Source: Prevotella sp. (lineage in GTDB: Bacteria; Bacteroidota; Bacteroidia; Bacteroidales; Muribaculaceae). From it: DNA of 43,519 bases. Under the pieces are notes generated by a model. It saw nothing but the letters and a program-made list of their open reading frames with translations. It was not told the origin of the DNA and did not search any database. The position numbers were made by a program, and so were the translations under genes. This document shows positions 39,754-43,519 of this stretch, in pieces. Numbering within the stretch: position 1 is the first letter of the stretch; every line of letters begins with the position of its first letter. The stretch spans positions 1 through 43,519 of the forward strand of contig JAMPBN010000008.1 in NCBI GenBank assembly GCA_023666665.1, written 5' to 3'.

Positions 39754-40319
39754 AGCAACAGTGGCGACCCGGTACTATGGTTTACCCGCTTCCGGCGGCG
39801 CTGGTGAGCTGCGGGCGTTCGGTTGACGACAGCAATCTGCTCACCGTTGCCTGGACCGGAACGATATGTTCCGACCCCGCAATGCTCTATATCTCCGTGC
39901 GCCCCGAACGGTTTAGCTACGACATTATCCGCGAAACCATGGAGTTTACTCTCAACCTCACTACCGAGGCTATGGCAGCAGCAACCGACCGCTGCGGAGT
40001 AACTTCCGGACGCGACCGCAACAAGTGGAAAGAAAACGGCCTCACCCCCCGCCCGGGCATCAAGGTCAGTTGCCCATACGTTGAAGAATCGCCCCTGAAC
40101 ATTGAATGTCGAGTAAAGTCGATAATTCCCTTGGGGTCGCACGATATGTTTATTGCCGAGGTCGTGAATGTACTTGCCGATGACCGCTATCTTTACCCCG
40201 AAACAGGTGCGTTTGACCTCGCATCTTCGGGATTGATGGCATACGCCCATGGCGGCTATTACTCACTTGGGCGGAAATTAGGCAAATTCGGCTTCTCGGT
40301 GGAAAAGAAAAAGAAATAA
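39750..40319 (+). CDS. Flavin reductase-like FMN-binding protein (flavoredoxin type)
   Basis: A 189-residue protein of the flavin reductase-like split-barrel FMN family: PLPAALVSCGRS near the start, NLLTVAWTGTICSDPAMLYISVRPERFSY in pieces, FTLNLTTEAMAAATDRCGVTSGRDRNKW, and DMFIAEVVNVLADDRY. Related archaeal and anaerobe proteins are flavoredoxins or NADH:FMN oxidoreductases. The partner in electron transfer is unknown. It is coupled to pyrI by an ATGA overlap, and to glyA by a 22-bp gap. The link with pyrimidine synthesis (for example to dihydroorotate dehydrogenase electron flow) is only suggested by position. Confidence 0.88.
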   Translation: MKQQWRPGTMVYPLPAALVSCGRSVDDSNLLTVAWTGTICSDPAMLYISVRPERFSYDIIRETMEFTLNLTTEAMAAATDRCGVTSGRDRNKWKENGLTPRPGIKVSCPYVEESPLNIECRVKSIIPLGSHDMFIAEVVNVLADDRYLYPETGAFDLASSGLMAYAHGGYYSLGRKLGKFGFSVEKKKK

Positions 40320-40341
40320 TCACTAACAATACATACTTGAA

Positions 40342-41622
40342 ATGGAAAGAGATAAAGAAATTTTCGACATTATTGAGCAGGAAAACATTCGCCAACACAA
40401 GGGCATTGAGCTTATTGCTTCTGAAAACTTTGTCAGCGAGCAAGTAATGCAAGCAATGGGATCCTGCCTCACCAATAAATATGCCGAGGGTTATCCCGGC
40501 CACCGCTACTATGGCGGCTGCGAGGTGGTAGACAAGGCCGAGCAGGTGGCAATTGACCGCGTTTGCAAGCTCTTCGGTGCCGAATATGCCAACGTGCAAC
40601 CCCACTCGGGTGCTCAGGCAAATATGGCAGTCTTTATGACCTGCCTGAATCCCGGCGACAAGTTCCTCGGTCTGAACCTCAGCCACGGCGGTCATCTCAG
40701 CCACGGCAGCCCTGTGAATTTCAGCGGTCTTATGTATCAGGCTCTTGAATATAATGTTCGCGAAGAAGACGGCCTTATTGACTACGACCAAATGGAGGAA
40801 GTGGCACGCCGTGAACGTCCGAAACTCATTGTTGGTGGTGCATCGGCATATTGCCGCGAATGGGACTATGCCCGAATGCGCAAACTCGCCGACGAAATCG
40901 GCGCAATCCTGATGATTGATATGGCGCACCCCGCCGGTCTCATTGCCGCAGGCGAGCTCGACAATCCCGTGAAGTATGCCCACATCGTTACCTCCACCAC
41001 CCACAAAACCCTCCGCGGACCTCGTGGTGGTCTGATTCTTATGGGCAAAGACTTCCCCAATCCCTGGGGCAAAACCACTCCAAAGGGCGAAGTAAAAATG
41101 ATGTCGGCGTTGCTCAACAGCGCAGTGTTCCCCGGAGCGCAGGGCGGGCCCCTCGAACACATAATCGCTGCCAAAGCCGTAGCTTTCGGTGAGGCTCTGA
41201 CCGACGAGTTCAAGCAATATGCCAAGCAAGTGCGCATTAACGCCAAAGCTATGGCCAAGGCGCTGAGCGACCGTGGCTATAAGCTCATCAGCGGCGGTAC
41301 CGACAACCATTGCATCCTCATTGACTTGCGCACCAAGTTCCCCGAACTGACCGGCAAGGTTGCCGAGAAAGTATTGGTGGAAGCTGATATTACCGCTAAC
41401 AAAAATATGGTGCCGTTTGACTCACGTTCTCCTTTCCAAACTTCCGGCATCCGTTTCGGCACTGCCGCAATCACTACCCGTGGCATCAAGGAAGACAAGA
41501 TGGAAGAAATCGTCGAGCTGATTGACACCGTGCTCTGCAATGCTGATAAACCCGAAGTCATTGCCGACGTTCGCTCCAAGGTGAACGCTATGATGGCCGA
41601 ATATCCCATTTTTGCATACTGA
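40342..41622 (+). CDS. glyA: Serine hydroxymethyltransferase
   Basis: A 426-residue PLP enzyme that converts serine and tetrahydrofolate to glycine and 5,10-methylene-tetrahydrofolate, the main one-carbon source. It has [61 protein letters not shown], and the PLP Lys in [15 protein letters not shown]. Length and start are normal for Bacteroidota. The stop overlaps the cardiolipin synthase ATG by one base. Its product feeds PanB (4349-5170) and thymidylate and purine synthesis. Cytoplasmic. Confidence 0.98.
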   Translation: MERDKEIFDIIEQENIRQHKGIELIASENFVSEQVMQAMGSCLTNKYAEGYPGHRYYGGCEVVDKAEQVAIDRVCKLFGAEYANVQPHSGAQANMAVFMTCLNPGDKFLGLNLSHGGHLSHGSPVNFSGLMYQALEYNVREEDGLIDYDQMEEVARRERPKLIVGGASAYCREWDYARMRKLADEIGAILMIDMAHPAGLIAAGELDNPVKYAHIVTSTTHKTLRGPRGGLILMGKDFPNPWGKTTPKGEVKMMSALLNSAVFPGAQGGPLEHIIAAKAVAFGEALTDEFKQYAKQVRINAKAMAKALSDRGYKLISGGTDNHCILIDLRTKFPELTGKVAEKVLVEADITANKNMVPFDSRSPFQTSGIRFGTAAITTRGIKEDKMEEIVELIDTVLCNADKPEVIADVRSKVNAMMAEYPIFAY

Positions 41623-43058
41623 TGAACGTCTGGGAGATCATACATCAGCCCTGGCTCTACGTTACGCTGTCGCTGACGTATTTCCTCTCAATCGTCACTG
41701 TTATAGTAGTCATACTCGGAGAGAACCGTAACCCTGTCAAATCTTTGGCCTGGGTTACGATTCTCATCTTGTTTCCTGCCGTCGGGTTGATTCTTTACTT
41801 CTTTTTCGGCCGCAACATCAAAAACAAGCGTATGATTTCGCGGCGCAACAAGCGGCGCCTGCGTCGAGCTGTACAGCTCCCATCCGGTCAGCAAAAACGC
41901 CCAAAAGGTTTGCCCGAACAGAGCGAACAGCTTGCCAAGCTTGCCGCATCACTTGTGGGCTCTCCTTATTACACCGGCAATAAGCTCGACATCTTTTCCG
42001 ACGGCAGTGATAAGTTTGATGCACTGAAGTCAGATCTCTTTGCCGCTCAAAAATATATAAATATCCAGTATTATATTTTTGAAGACGATAAGATTGGCCA
42101 CGAAATTGCCGAAATTCTTATGGCCAAAGCCCGCGAGGGCGTAAAAGTCAGAGTTATCTACGACCACGTGGGTTCTTATCGCGTCAATGGCAAGTTCTTC
42201 AAACGCCTTAATGATGCCGGAGTCGAGGCATATCCCTTCTTCAAAGTGGCATTCATTCCGTTGGCTTCCAAAGTTAACTGGCGCAACCACCGCAAAATGG
42301 TGATTATTGATGGCCGCGTTGGTTACATCGGAGGTATGAACATTGCAGACCGCTACGTTGACGGCGGCAAAAAGTTTAAGCTATGGCGCGACTGCCATTT
42401 GCGCGTTGAGGGTTCGGCTGTAGCTGCGCTCTACTACTCTTTTGCCCGCGACTGGAACTTTATGGGTCGCGAGCTCCTCGAAGAAACGCCCAAGCCTGTG
42501 GCTGCCGGAGATGCCGGTGTGCAGCTCGTTACCGGCGGCCCGATGAGTCAGTGGAACTCTTTGGCGCAGATTTTTGCCAAGGCCATAAGCAGCGCCTCCA
42601 AGCGCGTGTGGATTCAAACACCATATTTCTTGCCTCCGGAATATCTCTCAACCGCGCTGCAGAATGCTGCACTCGGAGGCGTTGACGTGCGCATAATGAT
42701 TCCACGCGGAGGTGACTCCCGACTCCTGGGCTTGGCTTCGCGCAGCTATTTTGCAGAACTGCTGCGCGCCGGAGTCAAATTTTATATGTTTGAGCCCGGA
42801 ATGCTCCATAGCAAGCTAATGATTGTTGATGACGAAATAGCAACCGTCGGCTCCACTAATTTTGATTTCCGATCATTTGAACATAATTTTGAGGGGAATC
42901 TGATTATTTATTCCGCCGATTTCAACCAACAGCTGCAAAAGGTTTTTCTTGACGACCAAATCAGAGCAACGCGCATTCATTCCGTGGCTTGGAAAAAGCG
43001 TCCGGTCACTCAAAAAGCCTGCGAATCAGTGCTCCGCCTTCTTTCGCCCATTTTATGA
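41622..43058 (+). CDS. cls: Cardiolipin synthase (PLD family)
   Basis: A 478-residue membrane-bound phospholipase-D-type enzyme that joins two phosphatidylglycerols (or related lipids) to cardiolipin. Two N-terminal helices (about 10-60, WLYVTLSLTYFLSIVTVIVV and WVTILILFPAVGLILYFFFG) anchor it, followed by two HKD motifs: NHRKMVIIDGR and LHSKLMIVDDE. The size and two-helix N-terminus match the ClsA type. It is coupled to glyA by a one-base overlap and to the acyltransferase-like gene by ATGA. Confidence 0.95.
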   Translation: MNVWEIIHQPWLYVTLSLTYFLSIVTVIVVILGENRNPVKSLAWVTILILFPAVGLILYFFFGRNIKNKRMISRRNKRRLRRAVQLPSGQQKRPKGLPEQSEQLAKLAASLVGSPYYTGNKLDIFSDGSDKFDALKSDLFAAQKYINIQYYIFEDDKIGHEIAEILMAKAREGVKVRVIYDHVGSYRVNGKFFKRLNDAGVEAYPFFKVAFIPLASKVNWRNHRKMVIIDGRVGYIGGMNIADRYVDGGKKFKLWRDCHLRVEGSAVAALYYSFARDWNFMGRELLEETPKPVAAGDAGVQLVTGGPMSQWNSLAQIFAKAISSASKRVWIQTPYFLPPEYLSTALQNAALGGVDVRIMIPRGGDSRLLGLASRSYFAELLRAGVKFYMFEPGMLHSKLMIVDDEIATVGSTNFDFRSFEHNFEGNLIIYSADFNQQLQKVFLDDQIRATRIHSVAWKKRPVTQKACESVLRLLSPIL

Positions 43059-43507
43059 CCAGACTTAAAGCTCTCGACGTGATGCGCGGTTTGACCATCG
43101 CGCTTATGATACTGGTAAATACCGCTCTTTGGGGAACCCCGATTTTTTCGCCGCTCAAGCATTCGCTTTGGAATGGGATGGCAGCAGCCGACATTGTTTT
43201 CCCGCTCTTTATGTTTATGATGGGTGTCAGTATGGCATTTTCGTTGAAAAAGTTTGACTATCGGCCCAACCGCAAAGCTGTCAGCAAAATCGTTAAGCGC
43301 ACTGTGATGATTTATCTTGTTGGTATTTTGCTTGACTGTACTGAAAAAGCTATTTCCGGAACGTTCTCGATTGACACTCTTCGCTTCACCGGGGTTTTGC
43401 CTCGCTTGGCGTTGAGCTATGGATTTGCCGCAGTATTTGCCCTGTGCTTTTCCAAGAAAACCATTCAGTCGCCCACCGAGGCACGCCCCGGAAATAAACG
43501 AGGGTAA
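43055..43507 (+). pseudogene. Truncated HGSNAT/DUF5009-like membrane acyltransferase
   Basis: A 150-residue open frame beginning MTRLKALDVMRGLTIALMIL, the N-terminus of the heparan-alpha-glucosaminide N-acetyltransferase-like family (DUF5009/DUF1624). The LKHSLWNGMAAADIVFPLFMFMMGVSMAFSL block (in two parts) is typical. Four membrane segments can be seen, but full members have about 370-400 residues and 10 or so helices. Here the frame stops (TAA 43505-43507) after a hydrophilic SPTEARPGNKRG, and no other frame in the last bases resumes a membrane segment. It may be a genuine truncation, a frameshift, or an assembly edge effect; the window ends 12 bp later. The start overlaps the cls stop (ATGA). 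Family members transfer acetyl groups across membranes to glycans. Confidence 0.6.
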
Positions 43508-43519
43508 CATGAGTGCCAT

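Overview
The window looks like chromosomal core DNA of a gut-type Bacteroidota, order Bacteroidales. A Muribaculaceae-like member would fit, but I cannot prove the family from sequence alone. The order rests on several observations. Promoters repeatedly match the Bacteroides consensus TTTG-N19-21-TAnnTTTG. Shine-Dalgarno sequences are generally absent. Small Bacteroidota families are present (DUF2795, DUF4254, DUF4294, a Big_5/Ig-like lipoprotein), together with a bacterial serine palmitoyltransferase and carboxynorspermidine dehydrogenase. No phage, IS element, rRNA or CRISPR array is visible. Coding density is very high and many genes overlap by 4 bp (ATGA).

Layout. 77-7163 (minus): the DUF2795 gene, ruvB, DUF4254 and a ROK glucokinase; then carboxynorspermidine dehydrogenase, panB, ferritin and a 5'-nucleotidase lipoprotein. 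7347-10770 (plus): a group II PLP decarboxylase and a GadC-like antiporter, ending at strong hairpins, with a tRNA-Arg(ACG) facing them. 11027-17093 (minus): a tightly overlapped six-gene unit of an OmpH-like lipoprotein, a DPM1-like glycosyltransferase, a class V aminotransferase, a polysaccharide pyruvyl transferase, an FrhB-like Fe-S flavoprotein, and a TagD-type cytidylyltransferase fused to a degenerate Gfo/Idh domain. 17253-19428 (plus): pepD and a secreted muramidase. 19429-19796 holds a candidate small RNA. 19797-22136 (minus): an Lrp regulator, a membrane-anchored pseudokinase and a GNAT-like protein. 22261-28961 (plus): nadB, DUF4294, a MATE exporter, an Ig-like lipoprotein and an iron alcohol dehydrogenase. 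28962-38193 (minus): aspS, Nif3-like, zinc-ribbon coiled coil, serine palmitoyltransferase, dxs, trkA and trkH. 38393-43507 (plus): pyrB, pyrI, a flavin reductase, glyA, cardiolipin synthase and a truncated HGSNAT-like acyltransferase.

Most genes are housekeeping: DNA repair, amino acid, pyrimidine, NAD and pantothenate metabolism, isoprenoid and sphingolipid precursors, and potassium uptake. The places most likely to hold undescribed biology are: the cytidylyltransferase/pyruvyltransferase/aminotransferase cluster, whose product is unknown; the decarboxylase-antiporter pair, whose substrate is unknown; the Lrp-pseudokinase-acyltransferase operon; the candidate sRNA; and a recurring set of 7-8 bp degenerate tandem repeats placed just upstream of start codons, the clearest being a seven-copy octamer array before the serine palmitoyltransferase gene.

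All family assignments come from reading motifs by eye. No database search was run.
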